64,000 bases of DNA from Dastarcus helophoroides (GCA_028583605.1 CM053330.1:27478598-27542597); one strand, 5' to 3'. Positions 21,400-33,741 are shown, numbered from the stretch's first letter. Numbers and translations: made by a program. Notes: generated by a model from the sequence alone, not told the origin.

Positions 21400-22495
21400 C
21401 AGCTTACACAAAATCTGAAATGTTAGAGGCACTAAAACGGTGGAAGAATAAGTTTACTTCTGGACCAGATAATATTTCCAGCTTTCTGCTGAGAGATTGT
21501 GCTTATGTGTTTTCTAAACCACTAACTATTCTATTTAATTTGTCTCTAAAAACATATGAATTTCCGTCGCTGTAAAAACAGGCATGTATTACTCCAGTGT
21601 TTAAGAAGGGTGAGACAACGCAAATATGCAACTATAGACCAATTTCGCTACTTTGTAACTTTGCAAAGATATTTGAGTCGATTTTATACAAGCACATACA
21701 TGCATCAATAAAAATTTTCATATCTGAGAATCAGCATAGTTTCGTTGAGAAACGATAACCGTAATGGACAAGTTGATTAGGTATACACAGACTTTAAAAA
21801 AGACTTTGATTGATCACATTGATTATTTTATTGTCTTGCAAATATTGCAGCTTTATGGATTTTCAGACCGACTGATACGTTTTTTATATATGGTACCTAA
21901 CAAATAGGGAGTAATTCGTCAAATATCTAGATTTTAAATCTAACACTTTTAGCTCAACATCGGGAGTTCTACAAGACTCGAATATCGATTCTTTGATCTT
22001 TGTCTTATTAATCAATGCTATTATTTCTGTTATAAAATCATCTCAACTACTTTTTGCAGATGACTTGTAATTCTTTGGTTCCATATCTTCTAATAAGGAC
22101 TGCGTATTAATTCAGAGACATTGATGCTGTTGTTAAGTGGTACAACAATAATCGGCTTTCTTTAAATGTATCTAAATGTTGTTTCCTATTCAAGGAAAGC
22201 CAATGTAATCACGGATGAGTATGAAATTAATAATGTCATTTTAAACAGATGTGAATCCATAAGGGATCTAGGTGTTACAATAGATAGTAGTTTCAACTTT
22301 GCCTTGCACATTACTGAGGCACTTTCATCAGCATATAAAACATATGGTTTTCTATGTAGAAATTGTAACGATTTTAAAAACAAGGAAGTTTTAACATTAT
22401 TATTTCAGTCGCTAGTACTTAACATTATTATTTCAGTCGCTAGTACTAACACGTTTTGAATATGCCTCCCTAATCTGGTTTCCAATATATAATAC
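21400..22495 (+). pseudogene. LINE reverse transcriptase relic
   Basis: Recognisable blocks in order: LKRWKNKFTSGPDNISSFLL, ACITPVFKKGETTQICNYRP, ISLLCNFAKIFES, ISENQHSFVEKR, VYTDFKKDFD, then LLFADDL at about 22050-22070 with both catalytic aspartates, and SIRDLGVTIDSSFNF (22250-22300). Stops interrupt (for example after FPSL, after FADDL). A 28-bp tandem duplication at 22392-22447 repeats codons near the end. Confidence 0.85.
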
Positions 22496-22852
22496 TGTTA
22501 CGGGCTTATCGGTTCGAATTGATTATTAACACGTGAATTGAATAATACCCACTTTATTACCAAACTAAACTCGGAACACTACAACTGAATAATAAACTCA
22601 CTTATTTACTTCTAAATACTAACTTACTAATTACACTGACTGACTCTAACTAACTCTCGAGGGAAAGGCGTCCGCCTTATATAGTTTTCGCTTCCGGGTT
22701 CTAGAAGTTTTCGGCAGATAAGGCTTATCGTTGGCCGAAATTTCTGGAAAGCTTATCTGCCGTTTGCTTCATTATCGCGGCCGATTCCCCTTATCAGATC
22801 TTTCTAGAAAATTTTCTTACGTACTTAATTCTGGTATTTACATTTCGTTACA
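22496..22852 (-). mobile_element. Solo LTR, gypsy-type (copy D), nested in the LINE
   Basis: Starts TGTTACGGGCTTATCGG, ends CATTTCGTTACA, 4-bp duplication atac (22492-22495 and 22853-22856). Nearly identical to the copy at 33383-33741. The minus strand carries a TATATAA box, then GTTAGTCAGTCAG-like repeats and AATAAA, giving orientation. Confidence 0.92.
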
Positions 22853-22856
22853 ATAC

Positions 22857-23280
22857 TCATATCACATTGTTGGAGTCAATTCAAAGATTTCGTCAAATTC
22901 TTGTCTTTCATTTAAGATGGTGTCTACCCAGCTAGACACTGTGACCCTAACGTCCTTTTAAATCGCTTCAATTTCCACAGTCTGCAAACCAGAAGAATGA
23001 TACATGGAATGAATTTCTTAAAGGACTACTCAATAATTATGTGAATTGTCCGTACTTACTTTTCAAGTTAAGTTTTTGGTGGCAAGACAGAGTTTTAGAT
23101 CAAAACAAGTGTTTTATTGTGAAAATAGTCGTACTAATGCCATGGACAGGTCAGCGCTGGTGATTCTTACTAAATATGCTAATGGTATTGCGGACAGTTT
23201 TGATTTTTATTCAGATAGTCGAGCTAAGTTGAGAAAAATTATTGAAGAGACATTTATCCACATTTCCTTATAATCAGTTT
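22857..23280 (+). pseudogene. LINE C-terminal region
   Basis: Continues the LINE after the nested LTR: residues like LLNRFNFHSLQTRRMIHGMNF, NCPYLLFKLSF, then RTNAM and NKYANG-type words typical of the region downstream of RT in jockey/CR1-like elements. Frame changes and stops are present. A polyA tail is not obvious. Confidence 0.65.
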
Positions 23281-23325
23281 ACTTTCATTACTGTAATAAT
23301 AACGGTTTTCTAATTTAAAATTAAA

Positions 23326-23535
23326 AAGGTGAAATTTTCTGGAACAGTTCAAAATTTCGAAATTAAAGTCCACTTACTAATATTTTTTTTAAATATTATT
23401 TAAAAATTTCCTAAAACTTTGAGAATAATAAGGTGAAATCGGAACAGTTCAAATTCGAAATTAAAGTCCACTTACTAATATTTTTTTTAAATATTATTTA
23501 AAAATTTCTTAAAACTTTGAGAATAATTATGTAAA
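23326..23535. repeat. ~104-bp tandem duplication
   Basis: Two adjacent units start at about 23328 and 23432 (ggtgaaat, ggaacagttc, gaaattaaagtccacttact and so on). Only a few bases differ, so the duplication is recent. It sits in an A/T array. Confidence 0.8.
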
Positions 23536-23539
23536 TATT

Positions 23540-24420
23540 CCGAAAACATTATAAACTTTATCAAACATGGAAATTATAACCTTTTTTAAAATTTCTACTT
23601 TAAATTCAACATTTTATTTAAAACATGTTTAAAAAATGCGATCTTATTTGCAATTATAAAAAAATTTGAAATTTCGGGTTATGCATCCAATTTTGACAGT
23701 ATTTTTTTGATACTTTAGAGTTTTTTTCTAAAGTTTGACTTTTTACCTAAATTTGCGATTTAAATTTATCATCTTTATGTTATTCCTCAAAGTTTTGGCA
23801 AGCTGGAAATTTAAGATATTTTGTAGAGTTTTCTTTATTTGTTTCTAAAAATTTGTTTTCTCAAAATTATCACTAGTTTCTGGAAATCTTAAAATTGCAA
23901 GCAAAATTAAAAATAAATAAGAAAGCCAATTTTAAATTTGGCACTTTAAAAATAATAAACAAAATTCTATCAATTCTATGTTATTACCAAACCCTACAAA
24001 ATACACAGCATAGTTAAATTCCATACAAAGTCTTCCATTGGCACTAAAGTTTCGGAAACTCTGGCTTGGAAAATAATCATTCAGTTAATCTTTGTTTTAA
24101 ATTATTTGATTATTAATAATATTTATTTTTGTTTCAGGTGAGTTCAATTTTATTTACAGCATCTGCATGTAAGTATGACATGTTAAATCAACAAGAGGTA
24201 CATGTGAGATTCTAGACCAAATCTGGTGGATACCTTGGTTATTTTTATAGTGTAACTAATAGGAGAGGCAAAATAATATACCATAATCAACTAAATTAAA
24301 CCATCAGTAACTATTTTTGTCTTGTGTAAGACTGGTGGACATTAATGGGTTGATATAAACTAAAGTCATGAAAAATTGTGTAAGATTAAGTTGATTTAGG
24401 CCAAAAAAAAATTTCCAATT
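23540..24420. other. A/T array remnant and a dispersed-repeat unit
   Basis: 23540-23990 is a T-rich degenerate array. Around 24165-24230 a unit of the dispersed repeat (gtaagtatgacatgttaaat, gagattctagaccaaat) can be seen. No gene. Confidence 0.4.
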
Positions 24421-25790
24421 TGGCGGCGAAGGAAATTGCGTATGTCGAAATGAATATCAAGAGCCTGCTTAAGCGCAATTTCATGTAAATAACGTGCATA
24501 CTGCGCGGTAAATCTCCCGTCAACAATAAAACCTCGAAATTACGAACTACTCTGATGGCAATTTAAGCGGGCTTCCTTGTCCGAATTGCGGAAAATCCTC
24601 CTCGCTAAGCCATTAATATGCTCATAAGTATACCACTTGCGCTTTTCCCTGCCAACTTTAAGACAAACAGAGCGGAAAACGCGTTGGAGAATTCTAAAAA
24701 TGCAAATGGTAGGGTGGTCGGCCGCCGAACGTATTTCCCTTGTCAACGCCTCTTCCTAACCAGAGCGCAAATTATCGTCCAGAATAGGTTATTTGGGGTA
24801 TTTGTAAAATATGTTAGATACGAAACGTGAAATTTTTTTGCATACCACAACTCTAATGAAACTCAAGGAAAAAGTGTACTCAAAAAAATTCAATGATCAC
24901 ATATTACAAATCTCTAGATCTGTTTGAAGATTCAACTAAATTTTGCAAATATGTAAAATAGTTCATTACAACAAGACTGCAGTTATCTTCTAAATATTAT
25001 TAATTCACGTCTACTTCTTGTTTAGAAAGTATTATATCAATTCAGTAGGGCAATAGTAAAGTTTTCTAGATTTTTTCAGAGTGACCGTTTCTGCTAAAAG
25101 TGGATCAATCGTTGATAGTTCAGCTACCTCTGATTCGCCATTTCACTTTTTATACCTCTTACAAGCCAATTCCTATTCTATTTAAATAATTGGTTAATTA
25201 AAGACGTTACCTCCTAGATATTTTGACCAACATACTGCTTATTATTCATCAAAAAATGATGAACATGAGTTACTGAAATACTTGCTAAAGCAGTAAACTT
25301 TTATGAACTATTTTATTGCTCTTAAAATGTGTCAATACAAAACGTAGGCGTCACCTCAAAAGTTTCGCAGTAAGTGGAATTCTAGACGAATGCGTGGAAT
25401 CCACTGTTATTCGGGGTTGGTCAAGAGTTTGATGGTCATTTTATGATCATATTTAGATGTCTATAAAATTTACAACCTTGTCGGACGCCTTTCAGATGTA
25501 ATTTGTACTGAATTTATTCATGATGCCTCATTCTTTTGAGATCTCATTAATATTAATTGTTGACCTCGTTTGGCCCCTTGGAAGGGTTCTTGAATTGTCC
25601 CTTTACTTTCCTAGTGTTTTATCAGGAACTTAATGCTTATGTGGTAAAAGAATAATATCTCACTTTTTTCAAAAAACCACAGTGTTTGTTCAATGCTTTT
25701 CACGTTTGATAACTGATTATTTATTGGTGAAACATTAGTTGCGTTATTACAAAGAGCTTTTGATTAAAACCTTAAATCTTCTGATAGTTT
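24421..25790. other. Balanced island 24421-24790, then nothing recognised
   Basis: 24421-24790 is notably more complex and GC-richer than its surroundings, with overlapping 68- and 70-codon ORFs on opposite strands but no motif. The remainder to 25790 is AT-rich. Confidence 0.35.
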
Positions 25791-27420
25791 TTCGAAGTTA
25801 GAAAATGTTTTTTTAACTTTTTCTGTAATAAATTCTGACATTTGTATGGAATTAGGAAAAATTATTTTATACTTTTTAAGTTTTAAAAATGCGTTAAATT
25901 AAATAGTTTTTTTTATTTAAATATTTCTTCTGAGCTTTTTTGTTGGGAAAATCCAACTTTTCACAGGAGTCTACTTTCAAATTGAATTAAAAATTTTTTT
26001 GCACGAAATTGGGATCTTGATCTTCCAATATTTAAATATCATTTTATTTACGTTACAAACCCCGACTTTTACTTCACTCTCCAAATATCTACTCTTGTTT
26101 TAGAATTTAAAGTTTCTTAACATTTCAACTCTTTAAAAATTTAATATTCATGTTTCTTTTCAAATTTTTATTTGACACTAAAAAAGTTTTGTGTCGAAAG
26201 GTTAAAAAGTCGGAAAATCTAAATTTGAACTTTTTCAAAATATTGAAATATAAAAATTAAATTATTTTTTTTTAACTTTTTAATTTGGCATCTAAATTAT
26301 GTTCACTGATTTCATTTTAACTACATTTCAAAATTACTGGTTTTTTCTTGACTCCTTAATTTAAAAGTTCAATTTTTACCTCTTTCTTTAAACTCTGAAG
26401 TTGAAATTTAGATTTTTTAATATTTTGACTTTTAGCTCACAATTTTAACCTAATCATGAAAATCTAAGTTTTATTTTAAAAGTTATTGAGATTAAACTCA
26501 AAATTTTGTTTGTTTTTCATGTCGAGTTAAAAATTGAATAGTTTCAATAATTAGAGAGTAATTTTTTTCTAAATTTCAACCTTTCAGTCTTTTCAATCTT
26601 TGCTTCAAATTCAGTTTTTTTAGTAATCTAACTTTGACTTTTTTCGTATTATTTTCAATTTTGACTGAACTAAAAATCCAGCATTTTTACTTTTTTTAAA
26701 TTTTAACGCAAATCGCAAAATTTCGAATTCCGCCTCTAAACTTTAAGAGTTTTTTGAAAATTTGATGTGTTATCAAAAGTTTGTGTTTTTTCAAACAATT
26801 TGACATGTTTCACAAACTTACTTCTCTAGTTTTTTCAAGAATTTAATTAACCACAGTACAGTACTAAAAATTTATCACTTATTTTCAAAATTTATATCTA
26901 TTTTAAACTTTTAAATCAAAATTTTATCTTTGTTTCTTTTTGTTTTGCGTTTTTTTTATTTTTATTTTTTATCGAAATTTTGTTTTATAAGAGAGCTTTA
27001 TAAGATATCGTTTTTGTCTAACTATTAAACATTAAGATTGAAACAGTTTGACTTTTAAGTTTTAATTTAAATCTTCAAGAATTTTTACCTCAGTATGCAA
27101 ATTTTCACTTTAATCTGTAAGATTGGGCCGCAGTCTAAAATTTTCTACCTAAATCTAAAAATGTTATTTTTCTTTTTAAGCTTGAACATTTTAGGCTTTT
27201 CTCTCTAAATTGTTAATTTAGACTTAGATTTTTTTAGTTTCTCTTGAAATTTCTACTTTATTTCTGATTTATTTTTATTAACAACATTTTTAATTACATT
27301 AAAACTTTAATCTTTTTCAAAGATACAAAGAAAACCCAAAGTTAAAAAAATAGTTAGGGTGAATACACCATAATTTTTATTTGATGTATTTTGAAAATTA
27401 AAACTTTTTTTTAATGATTT
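25790..27420. repeat. Degenerate pyrimidine-rich array 2 (left part)
   Basis: About 1.6 kb of loosely repeated tttaaaattt, tttgactttt, caaattttgac words, T over A on the plus strand. The same texture resumes at 28735 beyond the mariner, so the transposon split the array. Confidence 0.6.
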
Positions 27421-27467
27421 AATTTTCCGTTTGCACTTTTAAAATGTTTATCCCTTTTTTGTTATTA

Positions 27468-28699
27468 CGAGGGTCAATTAAATATGAACCGGAATTTTTT
27501 TTAAAAAAATTATTATGAAAGTTATTATCTATTTTTCTACATAATCTTTTGATTTTGTTTGCATCTTTTCCAACGGATTGAAAGTTTTTTAATGTCATCA
27601 TCCTAAAAAGAAGGAAGTCGTGTTTGCAGCCAATTTCACACAAATGTCTCAACAGCAGCATCATCATCATAAAATCGCACATCTCCTAGAGCTTCTTTCA
27701 GTGGCCCAAACATGTGATAATCGCTTGGTGATAAGTCAGGACTATAAGGAGGGTGCTCTAATGTTGCCCGATGCATTTCTTCTAATTTTTGATGTGTCAG
27801 ATTGGCTGAGTGGAGGCAGGCATTTTGGTGAAGCAAAATCATATTTCTGATCAAAAATTTGAGCCTCTTCCACCGATATGCACGTTTTGCTTCATCCAAT
27901 AGCTGGCAGCAGTAGGCAGCATTAACTGTGTGATGTTCATGCAGAACATCGACGTGCACAACTTCTTTAAAATCCCAAAACACTGTCGCAAGGACCTTTC
28001 CAGCTGAGAGGCGAGTTTTTGCCTTGACGGGTGCATCTTCCCCCTTTCTTCTCCGCTCCATGTTTGCTTGTTTAGATTCAGGGGTGTAATCGTGGACTCA
28101 AGTCTCATCACACGTAATGCTACGTTGCAAAAGACCATCACCTGTACGTTGAAAATTTCCAAGATGGCGCTGACAAACTCCAGACGAGATACCCTCTTGC
28201 AGAAATTTTTCGAAACCCCAGCTCATCTGTAATGATGGATTGAGCACACCCAAAGCTTATCACTAACAGTTAAACGGCGATCATCTTCCAAAAAGCGTTA
28301 AACAGTGTTAATTTCGTCCGCAGTCACACTGGTCCGAGGACAACGGGCATGGGGTTCATTTTCAACTTGAGTTCGTTCTTCCAAAAATTGTTTGTGTCAT
28401 TCATACACTTGAGTTTTCTTCAAACAAATATCCCCAAACTGTGCTTCTAGTCTACGAAGAATTTCGGGAGGTTTTACACCTTCAACGGCAAGAAATTAAA
28501 TAAAAATGCTCTGCGCATCGTGCGGATAAACCTCTTGCTCATTCATTGTATTTACAACCCACGAACTGCAAGAACGTAAATCTTTTGAGCGCAGGAAGTC
28601 ACGTGATATCCGCACCTAATATGTCTAAGAGTAGCCCACACTCCCGATGCTCTCATGACGACATCATAGAAATTTCTGTTCATATTTGATTTACCCTCG
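27468..28699 (-). mobile_element. mariner transposon, inactive
   Basis: Inverted ends of about 28 bp: CGAGGGTCAATTAAATATGA at the left, and the inverse of CGAGGGTAAATCAAATATGA at the right. TA precedes the left end (27466-27467); the right TA is changed to tg. Length 1232 bp is close to that of intact mariners (about 1.3 kb). The transposase lies on the minus strand. Confidence 0.9.
27537..28546 (-). pseudogene. mariner transposase pseudogene
   Basis: A start at 28546 gives MNEQEVYPHDAQSIFI then an early stop. The helix-turn-helix region follows (VEGVKPPEILRRLEAQFGD, VTADEINTV, LEDDRRLTVS). The first catalytic aspartate is present in CDET, but the usual tryptophan after it is a stop. AGKVLATVFWDFKEVVHVDV and NAAYCCQLLDEA are clear. 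The second catalytic aspartate is replaced (LLHQNA instead of LLHDNA). The third is intact in HPPYSPDLSPSDYHMFGPLK, giving the mariner 34-residue spacing. Further stops occur near the end (NWLQTRLPSF). Cannot be active. Confidence 0.92.
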
Positions 28700-28734
28700 T
28701 GATTAACCCATAATTTGGAGAACTGGTCAATGTT

Positions 28735-29916
28735 GCAAAATGAAAAATTTGAAGAAAAAATAGAATTTTCAAGTTTTTTTTTTGACTGACATTTTTTACT
28801 TTTCTTCTGGAGTTTTAATTTAAAAATTTGTTATTTTGAGTTTTTTGTAATGATTTTTATTTCCCGAAAATCTCCTTAAACTTGTAATGTTCACCTTTTT
28901 AGCTTTAGGCTAAATATTTCGACTGTGAACGATGAATTAGTATTTTTTTTTCAAAATTTTTGTTAATTTTCTTTAAATAAAGACATTGGTCAACACCCAT
29001 TTTGTTACAAATCAAAAGCTAAATAGTCGAGTTTCCGCCAAAGAAAATGTTTACAATCAAGCTTTTCTCAATGTGTGCTTTTTATTTTACATAATTTCCG
29101 AGTTTTTTTTTTAAATTAGCTCTACGATTTTTTTACTAGCTTAGCACCAATGTTTTGATATTTAACTACTTTAATTTTGCCTGCTTTAATAGTATATGTA
29201 TGTTTTTGCCTAAAGCAAAGATTTATTTGATTTATGCTTAGCTTGACAACCCCTGAAAATGTTTAAAATCGGTCGAATGTATTTAAGTAACATATTCTTC
29301 ATTCATCTGTCTAAAACACAACTATTTAGCTTAACATGAATAGAAGTATTATTAAATTTATCAAACTTTAGATAAAAGAACAACTAAAAATTTAGGTTAA
29401 TTTATATGCATACAATTTTGGTTTGTCAACATTTTATCTACTTTTTGCTTTGTGTAGTTTTCATTTCACTACCAAGGAAATAACACAAACTTCGTTTATA
29501 TTTAATTTCACTGTTGAAAAGGAAACGTTTAACAATATACTGAGCATTGTTTTCATTCTTGAAATATTTAAGACATTCCACTTTGTAAAGCATTTTTTGT
29601 TTCGACCACTTCCTTTCCTTATACAAAGGGAGATATAAAGACAATTTATTTGGTTACATTCCACCTCTGCAACTTTACAGTCTTTTTCGAATATGATTTT
29701 CTTACGACTTTTCTCTTATTTCCGATTGTGGCAAAAAGGTTTAAGCACGTCATTTATGCAAATCTGCCGAAAGCCCGTGAACAAAACAACATTTAAATTC
29801 TATTTGCATATATTTTTCATCAATTCGCTACGTAAATCAGATTCAAAGCTAATCAAAGAGCTTTAAGAATTATGCGACGAAGGAAACCAAATGAATATTG
29901 TTGGAGATATCTTCTC
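28735..29916. other. Array 2 (right part), then unannotated; balanced island 29690-29900
   Basis: 28735-28990 continues the pyrimidine-rich array. The rest is AT-rich, with ORFs of 67-71 codons on both strands near 29440-29660 that look incidental. 29690-29900 is more balanced and may be ancestral single-copy DNA. Confidence 0.4.
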
Positions 29917-30148
29917 CTTTTTTGTGGGGGTTCCCCCCTGTTTAAAATTAGGTTATATAGCCAAAATTTCATCAATGCAATTTAAAATTTTTAATAACAT
30001 GATTTGTTTGTCGCTGGAAAAACTAAACAAATGTGTAGTTTTATCAGCGACAAACTAACCATGTTATTCAACATTTTAAATTGCATTGATGAAATGTTGG
30101 CAATATAACCTAATTTTAAACATGGCGGGGAACCTCCTCAAAAAAAAG
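29917..30148. mobile_element. Long foldback (hairpin) element
   Basis: Two arms of about 105 bp form a near-perfect inverted repeat: gtttaaaattaggttatata against its inverse ending cctaattttaaac, atttcatcaatgcaatttaa against ttaaattgcattgatgaaat, and gtttgtcgctgg against tcagcgacaaac. A ~10-base loop lies near 30030. Outer parts (gggggttcccc and the inverse of ggggaacctcc) extend the arms. No ORF. Fits a foldback MITE; a transcript would form a very stable hairpin. Confidence 0.75.
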
Positions 30149-30869
30149 CACACGTTTGTTTAATTGTACCAACGATTTTAGTGTTGAAAAGAATATTTAT
30201 ATATTATAAAGTCACAATAATACTTTTATTGATATTAGTTGGGAATTTTTTCTGCACTTATTATTTTTTGCTTTCCTTTAATTTTCTTTCTATTCTAAAA
30301 CACCTTTTTCACAAGATATTTGTCATCTAAAGCAGCTTTAGGGTTGGTTCTTTGACCATTTCTGGATATATCTGTTAAGAAAATGTACAACATCGTTTAA
30401 GGGCCACCTGAGCGGTATTACCCTAAACGACGTTTCGTGTTAAAGTTGAAATGTAAAAATATGCAGTTAAAATTATTCAAAGTGTTTACGCCTTTATACC
30501 GAACATATTAGTATCAATAATCAATAATTGCTAAAATTATGGCCAAACACTAACTGGCAAAAATTAGATGAGGAAAGCCGCAAACAATCACATGCACTTT
30601 GCTCTACCATGTTTCAAGTGAATTGAAGTTTGTTATTGCTCCCTTGCTGCCTCTTTATGCATCAAACTCCCCGCCTTTCAAGCTCCATGACGTTTTTCTA
30701 TGTGTCGCTTTTATCAAGTAATTGAGGTGAGCGGCATTACGCGACATTCCTTTTGAATACAAATTTATATCGAAAAGCAATGGATTATACTGCTTTGGAA
30801 AGCTTATGCCCAATTAGGACTTTAACATTGCCATTAAATGTACAAATCACCCCGATGATATGATAATAT
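30149..30869. other. Unannotated; balanced island 30580-30850
   Basis: No gene or repeat recognised. 30580-30850 is more balanced in base composition. Confidence 0.35.
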
Positions 30870-31199
30870 TGTAACAAAATGTAGTTATAAAATTTGTATT
30901 AGTGATTGTGTAGTGTAAGGAACTCTCTGGAAACATTTGATAATGGAAACGGTCACGAGATGAATCATACGGCAGATAAGCACTCTAGACGTTTCCGCAA
31001 CGATAAGTCTTCCGTTCTAGAAACCGGAATGGTACCTATAAATACGCCGTCGTCTTTCCCTTAGTCAGTTGGTTAGTCGGTTAGTTAGTCAGATAATCTG
31101 ATAGTTAAGTGAATTATAATTGTAGTGTTTCAAAATAAGTTTGAAATAAAATGTTTACAATTCTCGAAGTTTTAATTTTCGAACCGATAATGCGCAGCA
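30870..31199 (+). mobile_element. Solo LTR, gypsy-type (copy C)
   Basis: Starts TGTAACAAAATGTAG, ends TGCGCAGCA, with the 4-bp duplication atat on both sides (30866-30869 and 31200-31203). TATAAAT at 31037 and TCAGTT at 31065 give a core promoter, followed by GTTAGTC repeats and AATAAA at 31145. Confidence 0.92.
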
Positions 31200-31203
31200 A
31201 TAT

Positions 31204-33382
31204 TTTTTTTTAAATTTTCAATCTACTGAAATATGTCCATCATTATTGACTGACACAATAATTGTAGTCAAGCCAATATTCGAGTTTATAAGGCATGTAA
31301 AAAACTTACAATATATTTAAATATTTCCAAACTAGGCTGAGTGAAGCTAAAATGAATTTAATATATTACGATATATCAGTAATATAATTATTTCTATTTT
31401 CGTTTCTTACTTTTACATACCAATATATGGAGCAAAAGTTGAGAAATAATATAAAAAAATGTGAATGTTTTGCCTCAACCAGGATGAGAACATCCTCAAA
31501 CGTCCAACAAGAGCCACCAACGCGTTAAAACAAGGGAAACTTTCGACAAGCGCAGCCTGTTTAAACTAATTGCATTATGATGTATTATTTAAGCCAATTT
31601 GGAACTTGAGCGGCGTCTTGCACGTCGAGTAAATTTTTTAGCAGTTTGGTCTCTAATCACGTTAACAAAGTTTCATTTAGCGCCTGTATGATTTAATAAA
31701 AGGGCGTATTTAAAGTTGGCAACTTTATAAATTACAACGTCATGCGAGCGTCATTTGATCCCAAATTGGCGTGTTGTCAGCGCATCGTCGTAAAATTAAA
31801 ATTTAACGACTCATCAGCAATCGCGCGTCGTGTCGGATGGACATTAAATTTTCCGACGTTTGGTAATAAAATGCAAATAAGTTGAACCTAGTAATTAGTG
31901 AATTAAACGTATTTTCTAAGGGAAGAGTTTACAAAGCTGCCAAAGCACAGGTAACAATATATGTCAAGAAAGAACCGTGTAAACATTGCAGTGGCAATAC
32001 GGCTACATTAAATTGAAAGTAGAGGCGCTTCCTTGCCTCATGACTTGTGACTTATGACTTATGAATGACATACAACTTTAGATGTCGATAGTTATCTGTT
32101 CAGATACAATTGGGAGAATCCTATAAAAACAGTTAATCCTTTAGAGATGCTAATTTAATTAGCAGCGATGTCAGTTTTCTGCTGTTGAACGCTGAATATC
32201 CAACGAAACAAAAAATCTGTCACAATCATCATTGCTTTCAGGGAGACTGGTCTAGAGATCTCCTGATATCAAACAGTAGTTGGCTATCTTGTGCAAAAGC
32301 TGAGCATTAAGGAAAAATCACAGGATGAAATGATGAATTAAAACTAGCGTATGAATAGTTTAACAAGTTAATTAAAATTATCTACTGTTGAGGTTTATTA
32401 TTTTATTTATGTAACGCGTGCAAATTCTGTTTAATACAAAATGGATGTTGTGTTTGTTTTATTAGCGGGCTACCTTATAAAGCTTTTCCCCTGAAAACGC
32501 TTCACCAAACAACCTGCATAAAGATTTACAAATTAATATTTAATTTTAAGCAAACATTTATGAACTTGTGTATTATACAAAAGTACTATTGAGGCCTTTA
32601 TTCTCAAATGCCTCCGGCAAAATATTCATTTACAATGTAATCGTGTGTAACTTTATTGTTGCATTTTTAATGCGACACAATTTTAAAATCAAAGCGATAG
32701 TTTTTTAAGGTGTAGGTACTTTCTTTTTCTCAACTTTCTATTTTTTACGGTACTTTGCTGTTTATGTCAATTCAGAATTTTGTAATAAAATAATTCAGCA
32801 AAGAGAGAGCTGGGTCCTCACAATTAGGGTTCCGTAACAAGTACTAAAGTGAACAATCAATGGATCAAATTAAATCATTTTTACTTATTAATATATTTGA
32901 CATTTTATCCAAATTGAATTGTATTATAATTGAAAAATAAAAACAAAATTGTCTGTTTTCAGATGTACACATTTTTTTCTAAAATCAATCCAAATATTTA
33001 TGAAACTGATAACTGTGTTAATAATGTCTCAGATAAAATGCATTCATTAGCAATTCGCAATAAGTCGATCACTAACACAGCAAATAAATAATGTGAAAAT
33101 TTGATTGAAAAGTAAAACAAATAAAAATAAAACGGGAAATGGACCAATTCGTCTTCTAACTTGGAAAAAACTAATGTTGGAAGACATGAATGGTAGCATT
33201 TATCCTGTGGTAAAAACTAATAATATTCCTTTTCATATTACTTTATTATTTTACGTGCTAGGTGCAGTTGCAGTGGATGTTCTACTACAAATGAGATTAT
33301 GCCAAATAAGCACATGATTAAGCCACTATTACCACCAAGGTGTTCAATAGATGCAAGGCCAGAAGAGTCAGATAAAACAAAG
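31204..33382. other. No gene recognised; balanced island 31600-31870
   Basis: About 2.2 kb without repeat partner. 31600-31870 is richer in CG-containing words (gcgcatcgtcgt, tcgcgcgtcgtgtcgg) than anything nearby. A 70-codon ORF at 33105-33317 has no motif. Confidence 0.35.
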
Positions 33383-33741
33383 TGTTACGGGCTTATCGGT
33401 TCGAATTGATTATTAACACGTGAATTGAATAATACCCACTTTATTACCAAACCAAACTCGGAACACTACAACTGGATAATGAACTCACTTATTTACTTCT
33501 AACTACTAACTCACTAATTACCTGACTGAGTCTAACTAACTGACTGGAGGGAAAGGCGACCGCCTTATATATTTTTGGCTCCCAGGTTCTAGAAAAATTT
33601 CGCAGATAAGGCTTATCGTTTGACGAAATTTCTGCAACGCTTATCTGCCGTTTGCTTAATTATCGCGGCCGCTTTCCTCTTATCAGATATTTCTAGAAAC
33701 TTTTCTTACGTACTAAATTCTACAATTTACATTTCGTTACA
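33383..33741 (-). mobile_element. Solo LTR, gypsy-type (copy E)
   Basis: Nearly identical to copy D: starts TGTTACGGGCTTATCGG, ends ATTTCGTTACA, flanked by aaag on both sides (33379-33382 and 33742-33745). Confidence 0.92.

Larger units (their letters stand above)
20645..23280 (+). mobile_element. Non-LTR retrotransposon (jockey/CR1-like LINE), degenerate, with nested solo LTR
   Basis: Endonuclease, reverse transcriptase and C-terminal region are recognisable in order over about 2.3 kb once the LTR at 22496-22852 is removed. Reading continues cleanly from a segment like FEYASLIWFP at 22450-22495 to the post-RT region at 22857, showing the LTR arrived later. The 5' end lacks ORF1 and the start of the endonuclease. 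Many stops and frameshifts are present. Confidence 0.85.

Noticed and set aside
27620..27850. 76-codon ORF with a histidine run
   Set aside because: Antisense to the mariner transposase; the histidines come from gat/atg-rich codons on the other strand.
31700..31725. Second terminus of the Harbinger family (gggcgtatttaaag)
   Set aside because: Resembles the copy 3 terminus but diverges after 12 bases and no transposon sequence follows.
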